A stretch of 64,000 nt of DNA from Lithobates sylvaticus (taxonomy: Eukaryota > Chordata > Amphibia > Anura > Ranidae): the NCBI GenBank assembly GCA_028564925.1, contig CM053033.1:85404468-85468467 (forward strand), written 5' to 3'. Within the stretch, counting starts at the first letter, position 1, and each line of letters starts with the position of its first letter. Below the pieces are notes generated by a model that saw only the letters and a program-made list of their open reading frames with translations, was not told the DNA's origin and made no database searches. The position numbers were made by a program, and so were the translations under genes. Below, piece after piece: positions 1 to 10,585 of this stretch.

Positions 1-642
1 TACAAACGCAAAATTTTACGGTTTGGCTTTTGAAACCCACATTCTGAAGAATCACGGGATTTCAGCCTCAGTGATATCTACCTTGATTATTGCAAGGAAG
101 CCAGCTTCCTTGCTTTTCTGCAAATATGGCTAGAGATGAAGCTGGCCTTGAGTACTATCAAGGGCCAGGTCTCGGTCTTATCGGTAGGTCCGAAGCTTTA
201 TACAGGGGGTAACGCAGCTTAATCCACCAGTTAGAGCACCCCTGAACCCTTGGGACTTGAATTTAGTTCTGTGAGCATTACAGAAACAGCCTTTTGAGCC
301 GATACGACATATTCCCTTGGTCCTTTTGACAAAGCTAGTTTTTCTAATTGCCATTTCTTCTGCAAGAAGGGTATCAGAATTGACGGCTCTTTCTTGTAAA
401 GAGCCATATTTAAAATCATTCACAAGGATAGGGTAGTATTGCGTCCTCATCCTAGCTTTCTACTGAAGGTGGTTTCAGGTTTTCATCTAAACCAGGATAT
501 TGTTCTGCCTTAATTTTTTGCAAAACCCTGTTCTACGGAAAAAAAGTCACTACATTATCTGGATGTAGTGAAAGCGGTCAAAATCTATTTGGAGGCGACT
601 GCTCAGATTCGGAAAACGGATGTTTTGTTTTGCCTGAAGGTC

Positions 643-1568
643 CTGTAATAGTGAGAGTCCCTATCTCTGGGGAAAAAGGGGGTTAAAGGGGACACAGAGT
701 TTGCATATCTGCAGATTGCAGAACTACAGAGCGTAAGTTTGAAAAGGAGAGGACTGCTCTGGCAGCTTTCTCCGGATCATCCTAGTTCCGGAAGAGGCTC
801 TGTAGTTTGGAGATCCCTCAGAGTCTTGGGTGGGATAGGATCTCAAACCCTGTGTCTGGGTCTTGTGGATAGCCATCAGGGTGTGTGCCCAGGTGCACAC
901 AGCCCATATAATGAGGGACTGGTGAGAGAAGAAAGGTGGAGTGTGAGCAGCTTGCTGCTGCTATTTGAAGACAAAACTGTGTTTGGAGAGTGGTCTGCCC
1001 TGTGGGAGACTGTAGCCTGTGTAAGGGGGATTCTTTGCCCAGGGACTGGTAAAGGCTGGCCAGCCTTGTGAGTCAGGAAGACTAAGGAAGCCAGTGAGTC
1101 CAGGGGGCTGGAAAGAATCGATAAGTCTGTTGGGAGCAAGCAGAGGAACTGCTGACAAGAGAGAGCCAGGTGGCTTAGTATGTTTTACTTTATGAGTGCT
1201 GAATGAAGTTAAACCCCTGCGTGGGATGGGATTCCTGGATGGACTTTTATGTTTTGTTTTTCCCATTAATAAGCGTGGGCTACCAGGCCCTTAACTATAA
1301 ATGCTATAAACACCCCAATATCACAAGTGGTGGAAAAATGTGGGCATATAGACGGTGAAATACGGGTCTCAGCGCCAGTGATGAGTCACATCAGAAACTG
1401 CTGCTAGCTGTGTGTGGCAGCCAGGCAAACAGCATTGTTTCAGAAGTTCATTTGATGGGTTGTGTGGCATGCAGGTTGTGACTGTGTAGCTCTGCAATCC
1501 GCAGATATGCAAACTCTGTTTCCCTTTTAACCCCCCTTTCCCAGAGACAGGGACTCTCACTATTACAG
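643..1568. mobile_element. Non-autonomous TIR element inside the DIRS recombinase
   Basis: The ends are inverted copies of each other over roughly 90 bp: the left end starts CTGTAATAGTGAGAGTCCCT and the right end is its reverse complement with a few changes. The flanking recombinase reading (LPEG then PKKGQ) continues across the insert, so it landed in the DIRS gene. The target duplication is short and ambiguous (a shared TC, possibly up to GTCCT). The interior has no recognisable transposase. The superfamily is not assigned. Confidence 0.75.
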
Positions 1569-1901
1569 TCCTAAAAAAGGACAGGCAGCGTCGAAATCTA
1601 CTATTGCTAAGTGGATTCGGCAAGTAATTATTCAAGATTATGATTTGAAGAAGAAAGTTCCACCTTTTAAAATCAAAGCGCACTCTACCAGGGCTGTTGG
1701 TGCTTCATGGGCAGTGCATCACCAGGCCTCCATGGCTCAAATCTGCAAGGCCACAACTTGGTCTTCAGTCCATACATTCACCAGATTCTATCAGGTGGAT
1801 GTAAGAAGGCATGAGGATATTGCCTTTGGGCGCAGTGTGCTGCAGGCAGCAGTATTGTTTGCGTCTTCCTCACCTCAGATAGCATTGCTCTGGGACATCT
1901 C

Positions 1902-2216
1902 ATACAGTAAATACTGTGGCTCTGTGTCCCGTGATGTACGATAAAGAAAATAGGATTTTTATGACAGCTTACCTGTAAAATCCTTTTCTTGGAGTACATC
2001 ACGGGACACAGAGGTCCCTCCCCTCTTCTAATACACATATATTGCTTTGCTACAAAACTAAGATACTCCCAGTAAGGGGAGGGGTTATATAGGGAGCTAA
2101 ACTTCCTGTCTAGGGTGTGCCAGTGTCCATCACCTAAAGGTGCCTATATAACCCATACAGTAAATACTGTGGCTCTGTGTCCCGTGATGTACTCCAAGAA
2201 AAGGATTTTACAGGTA
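1902..2216. repeat. DIRS terminal and internal complementary repeats
   Basis: A 38-bp block at 1902-1939, ending CTGTGTCCCGTGATGTAC, recurs directly at 2155-2192. The segment at 1968-2013 is the reverse complement of 2171-2216. The stretch 1920-2013 can fold as a hairpin with 20-bp arms. Direct plus inverted repeats at the 3' end are the known DIRS arrangement used for circular-intermediate replication. Confidence 0.75.
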
Positions 2217-2250
2217 AGCTGTTATAAAACTCCTAAGCATAAATGAGCAT

Positions 2251-2775
2251 TTAAAGTGTTTGTAAAGGCTCGTTTTTTATTTATTTTTTTAATAACAAAC
2301 ATGTTCTACTTACCACCTCTGTGCAGTTGGTTTTGGACAGAGCAGCCCAGATCCTCCTCTTCCCTGGATCCTCCTCTTCCCCGGATCCTCCTCTTCTCGG
2401 GTCCCTCTTTGCTGCTCCTGGCCCCTCCCTCCCTTGAGTACCCCTCAGCCAGCAGCTTGCTACAGGGGGCACCCAAGCTGAGTCAGAGCTCTGTGTATCC
2501 ATTCAGACACAGAGCCCGACCTGGCCCCGCCCCCTCTCTCCCCTGATTGTCTGACTGACTTTGATTGACAGCCGCAGGAGCCAATAGCGCCGCTGCTCTG
2601 TCTCAGCCAATCATCTCAGCCAATCAGGAAGAGTGTACTGGTTTGCTGAGGGGATTGTGGACATTGCTGGAGAGAGGAGGAGTCTCAGGTAAGTAATGGG
2701 GGGGGGGGTGCTAAGGAGGCTGCTACACACACAGAATGCATTAAGATAAAAAACCTTCTGCTTTTACACCTCTAA
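2251..2775. mobile_element. MITE, GTGGTTGTAAA family, copy a
   Basis: The element begins TTAAAGTGTTTGTAAA and ends with a diverged inverse (TTTACACCTCTAA). The interior matches the copies at 25739-26223 and 59495-59774: AATAACAAACATG near the left end, a block with CAGAGCAGCCC, GACTGA...TTGATTGACAG, CAGGTAAG, and AATGCATTAAG near the right end. No coding capacity is visible. The superfamily is not certain. Confidence 0.7.
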
Positions 2776-3204
2776 AGCCCCATACACACGGTCGGACTTT
2801 TTCATGGATTCTGTCCGATCGGACAATGTTGTTGAAAAATCAGACCGTGTCTATGCACCATCGGACAGTGTACGTCGGATTGTCCGACGGACAAAGTCTT
2901 ATCTCCTGCTGGAAAGATTTGCCGACAACACGGTCCGATCACACCAAATCCGATCGTGTGTACGGTTGTCCGACCGGACAAAGTGCTACGCATGCTCAGA
3001 TCACATTACAAGACCAAAGCTATTGGCTACTAGCCTCTACGTAGTCCCATCGTAGGCAACAAACGTCACCACGTTCAGAATGATCGGATTTTCCGACAGC
3101 TTTGTCCGACCGTGTGTATGCAAAACCAACATCAGACAAAGTATGACGGACAGGATCCGACCGACCTGGTCCGCGGATTGTCCGACCGTGTGTATGGGGC
3201 TTAA
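2775..3204. mobile_element. MITE, AAGCCCCATACACACGG family, copy a
   Basis: The ends are inverted: AAGCCCCATACACACGGTCG on the left and its reverse complement closing at GGGGCTT. The interior is studded with CCGAC and GTCGG motifs and with inverted copies of CCGTGTGTATG, so reading frames through it are low-complexity shadows. It differs from the copy at 52311-52742 at about ten positions over 428 bp by eye. Confidence 0.85.
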
Positions 3205-4366
3205 CACTTGCGGGGGGCTGCTTTAAAAAGCAATCCTTGCACTCTAGTTGAGCAACATTGTCCAAGCTATGATGATGTAATCAGGGTTGTTATTTCTGAG
3301 CCAGCACCAGGTCAACTTGATGTTGCTTGAACCAACATGCGGCCATCCTTGTAGGCAGAAAAACAGATGAAGGCATTGTTAGGGGGAGTGCTGCAATCTC
3401 TGTGAGAGGTAATTTATACCTGCTTGCTTAACATGCATTCAAATTACATGAAAAAATATATCTGATGCTAGGTCCACTTTACATTCTAAAGACTAAGAAA
3501 AAGCACTATGATTTCTCAGCTTGTAAGAGCACTCTCACATATACAGATAAGTTTAATACACATGACTAGGGTAATTCAGATGAAGCCTGCCACACATTAC
3601 CACAATGCTCAGCAACCCTTTTACCTAAACAAAATAGATCACAGAATGATAGAATTCAATGGGCGTGGTGTCCCTGTATTATAAGAAGTTCTATACTAAT
3701 AACTGCAATTAATCTGTATAGCAGAAGGGGTGGACTGATAGTCTCAGCCAAAGCATCATTACAGTATGTTCAATTCTGTTACTTGCTAGGCCCCCAGCTG
3801 CACCACACCCCCTTAGGGACAATAACGAAAACCTGCCACAGAATACCCCTCTACACTGGACCATATTACAAAAGGGGATGCCATGCCTTAGACAGATCCC
3901 CACCCAGTTTGTGCACATAGACCTCACCTTTAATACCTGAAAGTAAGCTTTCCAGGTGGCTGCACTTATGGAAAAAGCCTGCAGTGGTTGCAAGGCAATA
4001 CCCATAGCAGACAAGGAACCCCTTGCTGGTCTACAGCTGGTGCCAGTAACTGAAACTTGTCCCACTAAAACCAAGACAAAGAATCATCCACCATATTAGC
4101 GCAACCAGGTATGTGTGCCCTGTAAATAAAAGTATTAAACTGCAAACATCCTAGTACTAAATGGCACAAGAGCCTTATAATTGGGGACATTTATGCAGAT
4201 ATAGTGTTAATGTGCAAGACTACACCCATGTCAACACAAGAGAAACAAACCCATTTATTAGGAAAGATGCCTCCATTGCCAAGCACCCCATTTTCTTTGT
4301 CTGCACCCTTCAACCTTACACCCAACTACTCTCAAAGGCATGGCAAGTTTGGCTAATGCACCACAG
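3205..4366. other. No recognisable feature
   Basis: I see no coding exon, RNA gene or inverted-end element here. The longest frame (121 codons on the minus strand at 3709-4074) has no recognisable motif and no supporting splice or start context. It reads as single-copy, AT-moderate DNA. Confidence 0.5.
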
Positions 4367-4729
4367 CATACCTCCCAACATTTTGAGAGGGGAATGAGGG
4401 ACACCTACTTGCAAAAGCATATAGGCATGGGACACACCCCTTGTTACGCCCCTTAAAGGAGAATTTACCTAAAAAAAAATTGTGAAACCCACAAGGGCTT
4501 TTTTTATCACTACTATTCCTTTATAATGGCTTTGGAAATTTACAAATGCATCAGTTTAGAATTTGGATGAAAGGTTTAGCACTGGGAAACACTTTTTGAA
4601 AGATAGAAAAGTGCATTTTATATACAACTATATAGATCAGACCAAAATGAGGGACACATGAGGAGGAAGGAGGGACTTTGTTCCAAATCAGGGACAGTCC
4701 CTCAAAATCAGGGACAATTGGGAGCTATG
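4367..4729. mobile_element. MITE with CATACCTCCCAA ends and CCACAG duplication
   Basis: The left end is CATACCTCCCAAC and the right end is the inverse (TTGGGAGCTATG). The element is bracketed by CCACAG at 4361-4366 and 4730-4735, a 6-bp direct repeat. GAGGGACA-type motifs recur just inside both ends. A diverged scrap of the same terminus (CATTCCTCCCAACTTTC) occurs near 7025. It resembles hAT-like non-autonomous elements, but the superfamily is inferred only. Confidence 0.75.
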
Positions 4730-4791
4730 CCACAGGTCTAAACCAATCCTTGACCTAAGCTCTAAACTGTTCACAGAATCACTGCCAATCA

Positions 4792-5085
4792 TTAAAGGAG
4801 AAGTACAGCCAAAGCTCATTTGGCTGTACTACTTCCGTGGATCACAGGAGTGCAGTTTGTTCTGCACTCCTGTGACCCGTTTTCAGCAGACAGCGGGCTG
4901 AAGTCACAGACGGCCCAGGCTCAGGCAAGATCAAGTTGGGATCTGCCCACGTTGGGATCTGCCCACGTGCCTGGACCAGCACCCACAGAGCAGAGAGCGG
5001 TTACCAGCTGTCTGCTCACAGAGCTCTGAGAACCGAGCAATCAGTGGTCTTTGGTCTCTCGGTTCTCAGTTTCAGTTTCTAGTTG
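4792..5085. repeat. TTAAAGGAGAAGTACAGCC repeat, one-ended fragment
   Basis: It starts TTAAAGGAGAAGTACAGCC, a form shared with the TTAA-bounded MITE ends elsewhere in the window, and includes a short hairpin (GTACAGCCAAA...TTTGGCTGTAC). The matching right end is missing; the sequence runs into the LINE at about 5090. A 17-bp tandem duplication (GTTGGGATCTGCCCACG) lies near 4935-4970. Confidence 0.5.
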
Positions 5086-5087
5086 CA

Positions 5088-6660
5088 GTTTTAGTTGCGT
5101 ATATTTAGTCTGCTTGGGCTACAAGGTGAGAGAATTGCTGGCCTTCGTTTTCGTGGACACCATAATAGATATTCTAAAGTGTATTGGGGTACTGCTTGCC
5201 TCTCCATATAGACCCAGTCTGGTTTTTCAGATGATGAGTAGACAGAAGATAATTGGGCTAGTCTGGCTGCCTGATAATATTTAGGGAGAAACGGTAATCC
5301 CAGTCCCCCCTTTTTCCTATGCAGATATAGAGTTTGTTGGGGGATTCTATATCCCGATGTCCCCATATGAATTTCAGGATTTTACTTTGTAGTGTCTTGA
5401 GATGATCTCTTCGAATGGGTATTGGAAGAGACCTAAAGAAATAAAGAATTCTAGGGAGCAGGGTCATTTTAATGGAATTAATTCTGCCTAGCCAGGAAAG
5501 CTCATATTGTGACCATGTTTTCAGATCGGCCGCTAGTTTTTGAAATAGTGGGGGATAATTTTTACTGTAAAGGGATTCTATCCTGTCTGTGAGGGAAACC
5601 CCTAGGTATTTGATGTAACCTGTTCCCCATTGGAATTGAAAGGAATTTTGAAGTAGGGCAACCGTGGAGGGAGGAAGAGAGATATTCAATGCCTGTGATT
5701 TAGAGTAATTTATTCCCAAGCCTGATATCCCAGAGAAATCTGAGAGTGTTTTGAGTAGGTTTGGGAGGGAAGTGATAGGAGACGTTAAAAATAAGAGCAT
5801 GTCGTCTGCAAATAGGCCGCATTTGTGAGTACGATCCCCGCATTTGACCCCTTGGATGTCGGTGTTGATTCTTATCGCTATGGCAAGAGTTTCAATCGCC
5901 ATAGCGAAAACAATCGGGGATAACGGACATCCTTGTCTAGTTCCCCTAGCAATGGGGATGGGGTTGGAATAATGTCCCTGTATACGTATTTGGGCTTTGG
6001 GGCTTGAGTATAGGGATTGGAACACCCCTCTAAAGCGGGGGCCGAAGCCCCATTTCTCCAGGAGTGGGAAAAGGTATGACCAGGACACTGAGTCGAAAGC
6101 CTTTTGAAGATCAAGTGATAACAGTAGTCCCTGTTGTGCTGGACCCCCATCCCAGTTAGATTGAAGAATAGAAACAATATCTATCGCCCTTCTAATTTGG
6201 TCGGGACCTTGCCTGCCCGGAATGAACCCCACCTGGTCTTTGTGTATATATTTGTCAATAAAGGATGAAAGGCGAACCGCCATTATTTTTGTGAGAACTT
6301 TAAGATCAGAGTTGATAAGTGAGATGGGTCGGTAGTTCCCTATCTCTTCCGGGTTTTTATCAGGCTTAGGAATAACTGTAATGTATGCCGTGTTGAGTTG
6401 AGGGTCTAGGGGGTTGCCTTGAGTTAAGTGATTAAAGAATTTAACCATATATGGGACTAGGGGTTCCCTGAAGGTTTTATAATAGGGAGCCGACAACCCG
6501 TCCGGGCCGGGTGCCGTCCCCATCCTGAGGTTTTTGATTACTGAGGTCACTTCTTCTATCGTAAAAGGAGCTTCTAAGATTTCCCTATGTTCGTCTAATA
6601 ATCTTGGTATAGGTACACATTTTTGGAAATGTGAAGTCCAGAAGAATTTATGGAGTAGAT
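5088..6660 (-). mobile_element. L1-like LINE, truncated at both ends
   Basis: This is a minus-strand non-LTR retrotransposon fragment holding the reverse transcriptase part of ORF2. Both ORF1 and the endonuclease are missing at the 5' side, and no 3' UTR or poly-A tail is seen at the 3' side. It belongs to the same lineage as the LINE at 36-40.6 kb (similar APGPD, NYRPISLIN and FADD segments) and to a different one from those at 30.7-35 kb and 41.1-43.6 kb. Confidence 0.85.
5091..6655 (-). pseudogene. LINE ORF2 reverse transcriptase fragment
   Basis: The main open frame (5258-6550, 430 codons) holds the reverse transcriptase that would copy the LINE RNA at the nicked target. Visible blocks, counted from its first Met: APGPDGLS (13-20), NYRPISLIN (72-80), the catalytic segment LSLDLQKAFDS with Asp147 (144-154), GTRQGCPLSP (203-212) and FADD (247-250). 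Homology continues upstream of that Met to about 6655 without a break. Downstream the frame shifts near 5300, and the thumb and C-terminal region continues in another frame (GGLGLPFLPKYYQAARLAQL) to 5091. The catalytic Asp residues are intact, but the protein is a fragment. Confidence 0.85.
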
Positions 6661-7233
6661 TATGTGGGTACTGCTAATGCTACATACCTTGGAAATGGAA
6701 AGGATTCACTTTAAAGTGTATCTTTATCTAAAACATCATTATTTTAGGTTTGGATGAAGCAGGGAATGGTTAGAACCCCTGTCGGGTATTTATTTTTATA
6801 CATAAACAGCAATAAACACATCACAGAGGTTTTAAACCAAGGGTTGGCATGCATTTGAGCATAGTGGGCTGAAAAAATATTTGTAAGAAATTAGGAGTGC
6901 CAGATATATAAAACAATCTGTTTACTTTTCATTCTCAATCAATAACAGTAATATTTAGTAAGTAAATTGTGGAGTTAAAATTGAGATTCTGCAATGATAA
7001 TCCCCAGTCAGTAACTGCACTTACATTCCTCCCAACTTTCATAGAGAGGGACAGCCTAAATATTAGCACCAAATAAGGCTGAATATCAGGCATGGTTTAC
7101 ACACAGTATATACTGCACATTTACTAAAGTCCTTGTACTACAACCAGACTAGTTAGTAACCAACAGCTGTTGAAACAACTACTACTTTCGTTGAGAATAT
7201 GTAACATACAGCACAGCTTAAAAATTGCAGTGG
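6661..7233. other. Mostly unassigned, with one recurrent repeat motif
   Basis: No gene is seen. At about 6748-6795 lies a motif of the form TTTGGATGAAGCAGGGAATG followed by GGTTAGAACCCCTGTCGGG. Diverged versions occur near 26835 and 29018, so this is part of an interspersed repeat whose ends I cannot define. Confidence 0.45.
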
Positions 7234-7567
7234 TTAAAGCGGAACAAAAGTTCCACTATGACAAACTGCAGGCAGGCAGGCTTTTATTGCAGAAGAGACA
7301 TGCAATGTCACCTGTTCAATAAAATGTCCTTACCTGCCTGCTCGTTGTCATCTCCAGCTCTGTAAACTAAGCTTTGCATGTATAGCTCAGCTTACAATGC
7401 CAGGGCCGATCTCCCTGTGTGCTGGGTTGAGTGGCTCCTGCGCATATGCAGAAGTGACATCATCCTGCGCTGGCCAATGAAGATGGCCGAAGACTGGCAT
7501 ACAGGAGAGGATGCTGGTGCTGGCAAGGGACCATTGGAAAGGTATTAACAGTTTAGTTTCCCTTTAA
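7234..7567. mobile_element. TTAA-bounded MITE
   Basis: It opens TTAAAGCGGAACAAAAG and closes TTTAGTTTCCCTTTAA, imperfect inverses of each other, with TTAA at both borders. It is 334 bp with no coding capacity. TTAA borders fit piggyBac- or Kolobok-type mobilisation (inference). Confidence 0.7.
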
Positions 7568-7612
7568 GATTGTTATAGTGCCTTTTTTCATACATCATGG
7601 ACAGAGTCAGGC

Positions 7613-7700
7613 TAATATTCATTACCTGCTGAGTTATACTCCATCATTAGGTGAATGGACACTGGTAGACCAAAGGTCTTCAGACAGGAAGTGATCCTCT
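7613..7700. repeat. Left inverted terminal repeat of the DIRS element
   Basis: It reads TAATATTCATTACCTGCTGA, then GGTGAATGGACACTGGTAGA and CAGGAAGT. The same order in reverse complement is present at 13290-13369, with a short extra segment near 7640 on the left. Confidence 0.8.
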
Positions 7701-9731
7701 ATATAACCCCTCCAATACAGGAAGTACTTTCGTTTTTTTACCAGTGTCTGCAAGGTGGATGGTGCGGTTTGTTTGAGCTCTCTGAGCTCCAGGTCTCTAG
7801 TCCCACAAATGGTTCCAAAAATGAATTGAGGGATTGACCGATCGGATCCATTTGACACAGGCTTTTAAGCTTAGATAAATGGTACCTGAGCCTCGCAAAG
7901 AAGACTCAAGATCCTGCAAGGTTTTGCCTGTAATGTGGCCTGCGGGTGCTGGACCCTGCGGAGTGGAAATACTGGACACTACAGCGCTAAGGCATTTCCT
8001 GCAGGGTGCTGTACAGGTCCAAGGGAGTGGACCCTAAAATATGAAAGGGTACCCAGTCCTTGAAGGTCCAAGTGACAGGAACCCGCCGTGAAGGGTGACG
8101 ATTGGGCCCTTAGTTCCTAAGTGGCCCTGTGCCTGGATGGGTAAGTGTAACCCCTTTATTTTATTATTATTATTATGGATTGTCCCATTGATTGTAACAA
8201 TCAGTTAAGCTAGCTAAAGGCTGGACACCTGTGTGCGGTGACCATACGGGGAAGTTCTGGGCTAGCTGTGGGTGTTTGCAAAGTGTACCTTTTTTTGCTT
8301 GTGTCTGGCTATTTTTTACCTGTACGATGGGGAACTACGGTCCGCCATTTCGCCTTGGTTCGCTAAGGCACACGTGCGTTTGCAATAGCGCCGCTGGGCT
8401 TAGCAGTTTGTTTGGCGCCATGGCGCACGCGGATTTGCCGCACATGCGCCATAGCCTTTATCTGGGCGCACAAAGATTTGCGTCATACGCTAATACAGTC
8501 ACGCCCACTTGCCGGGACAGCGCACATGCGTGCGCACACATAGAACATTCTGTGACACACCCAGCTTATTTAATCTGTGTATGTCAAGCATGTGGTTCTT
8601 CCAGAAGGCAGCTGTGAGACACAGAGCAGGCTCTGAACAGACACTTGCAGTAGTTCATTTCTCCTTACCCAGGTCATGTGAGTCACCAAGTGTTACTTGG
8701 CAGGCTAAAGGTGCTTAGCAGGATTGTTGCATAAGGGCTTGGTGAGCCCTACTAAAGGGTCTCCCTTTTGAGGTATTTTAACTACACCCAAGTACTCTTT
8801 GTTTGCGGCATTGAATGTCTTCCAAAAAGAGAAGTGGGACTAACACCACAGGGAAGGGCACACCTACATCATCAGTAGTTCCTGATGAACCTATTCTTAT
8901 CCCTAGTGTTGTATCCCCTGAAAGACCAGAGGCTCCCAGGAGCCGCTGCACCTATCTGGTATTGTGCCTACAGTCAACGCTGCTGCTTCACCTTTATCAC
9001 TAAGGATGAACTGTCCTCAGCCCTAGCTGGGTTAGAGCACAGGATTGCCGGCATGATTGCCTCCATCCCGCAGGGTGGCAGGAAGCATGACAGATCCCCC
9101 TCCCCAGAGTTTCCTCGTCTGGAGCAGGAATGGGTTGAGGATGGGGAAGAGCTTAAAGCTTAGGATTTTGTGGAGTGCCCGGCAGATGAGTCTGTTTCTG
9201 AGCAATAAAGTTTTTGATCCTAAATCTGACCTAAATGGTTTGTTCTGCCTTTTAAGTTGCCTCTTGCAGAGGTGACTGAGCCCCCCCTGGTCCTCTTTGG
9301 GATCTCTGAGACCTTTTCAGGTCGCACAGACTTTCCCGCTACACCCCCTGTTGGAACAGGTGGTGTATGCTTATTCGGAACATCCTGACAGGACTTTTTT
9401 GCCTCCTAAAAGGTTTTCCCTTTTTATATCCCATGGATGAAAAGTTTGTTAAAAAATGGAGCATGCCAGCCGTAGATGCAGCAGTCTCTTCCTTAAACAA
9501 GAACTTGTCCGGTAGATAACGCACAGGGTTTGAAAGAACCCGTTGACAAGAAATTGGAGTTATTATTAAAGGCTTCCTTTTCTTTGGTCAGTTCAGCTAT
9601 TCAACCAGCTGTTGCAGCAATTGGTATTTGCCAGTCGGTAAAGGATCAAGTCAAATGGCCGGATAGGCCTAACCAGGAGGATGATCTGCCTGAAAGTAAG
9701 ACAGATATTCCTGTGTTTTACTGTTGATTCT

Positions 9732-10585
9732 TTAACTACCTGATGCCGGGACGACGTCTCGCTCTGTGATCAGCGAGTCTGTGAGATTTGCTGGATCACA
9801 GATCCAAGTAAGGGGTCGATCCCGACCACTTACCATTTGATCAGCTGTCAGCCAATGACAGCTGATCATGTGATAATAACAGAGCCGGTAATCGGCTTTT
9901 TTTCCTCCTCGCACTGACAGCGCGAGGAGAAAAAAAAAAAAGGCGATCACCGGCGGCAGTGAGAGGGACATCAGTCCCTCTCACTGCAATGTGCCCAGGT
10001 TCCATGGTGCCCACCTGTGCCCTATAAAAGTGCCCCCTTCCAGTGCCCACTAGCTCCACCTGTCAGTGCCCACAGTGCCATCTGTCAGTGCCCACAGTGC
10101 CAGTGCCCACAATGTGCCTTTACAGTGCTGCACATCAGTGTCACCTACCAGTGCCCATCAGTGTCCCCTACCAGTGCCCATCAGTGTCCCCTACCAGTGC
10201 CCATCAGTGCCACCTATCTGTGCCCATCCGTGCCATCTTTTCTGTGCCCACCAGTGCAGCCTATTAGTGCCCACCAGTGCAGCCTATCAGTGCCGCCTCA
10301 TCAGCGCATATCAATGAAGCAGAAAAATTACCTGTTTGCAAAATTTTATAACAAACTATTAAACATGATTTTTTTTTCATCTTTTTTTGTTTGTTTAGCA
10401 AAAAAATAAAAACCCCAGATGTGATTAAATACCACCAAGAAAGGTCTATTTGTGGGGAAAAAAATGATAAAAATTTCATTTGGGTACAGTGTTGTATGAC
10501 CGCGCAATTGTCATTCAAAGTGCGTCAGCGCTGAAATTGGTCTGGACAGGAGGGGGGTTTAAGTACCCAGTAAGCGGGCGGTTAA
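9732..10585. mobile_element. TTAACCRCYT-family element inserted in DIRS ORF1
   Basis: TTAA occurs at both borders (9732-9735 and 10582-10585), with short inverse ends TTTAACTACC and GGGCGGTTAAA. The right part shares a conserved block with the copies at 21.7, 28, 57.9 and 35.4 kb: AAAAAATAAAAACC, ATACCACCAA(A)GAAAG, TATTTGTGGG and GACCGCGCAATTGTCA. It is non-coding. DIRS coding sequence resumes on both sides, so it inserted after the DIRS element. Confidence 0.85.
10035..10305. repeat. Minisatellite of CAGTGCCCA-type units
   Basis: Imperfect tandem units centred on CAGTGCCCAYCAGTGYC repeat about a dozen times inside the TTAA element. They produce open frames rich in Cys, Pro, Gln and Ser in all phases. 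These frames are a consequence of the repeat, not genes. Confidence 0.75.

Larger units (their letters stand above)
1..2223 (+). mobile_element. DIRS-type tyrosine-recombinase retrotransposon, 3' portion (fossil)
   Basis: The translated sequence at about 100-640 and 1570-1945 matches the tyrosine recombinase of DIRS elements. It includes the segment HKDRVVLRP with LNQDIVLP downstream, and a C-terminal block with AHSTRAVGASW followed by a terminal FTRFYQVDV, which fits the His-x-x-Arg...Tyr catalytic layout. The 5' part lies outside the window. The element is broken, with several breaks, and is split by a separate TIR element at 643-1568. Its 3' end carries the direct and inverted terminal repeats typical of DIRS. 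It is related to, but clearly diverged from, the DIRS copy at 7.6-13.4 kb. Confidence 0.85.

Noticed and set aside
2804-3055. Arg/Ser-rich frames in the AAGCCCC MITE (also 52342-52803)
   Set aside because: The frames follow the CCGAC/GTCGG motif repeats, are present on both strands, and have no domain or start context.
3709-4074. 121-codon minus-strand frame as a host exon
   Set aside because: No recognisable domain, no repeat support, and the length is within expectation for chance in this composition.
9901-9970. Hairpin plus T-run (GCGAGGAG / CTCCTCGC) as a bacterial-style terminator
   Set aside because: The window is clearly vertebrate, and the structure is part of a TTAA element.
10017-10409. 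Cys/Pro-rich frames of 74-130 codons overlapping in three phases
   Set aside because: They are translations of the CAGTGCCCA minisatellite inside a TTAA element; all phases are open because of the repeat.
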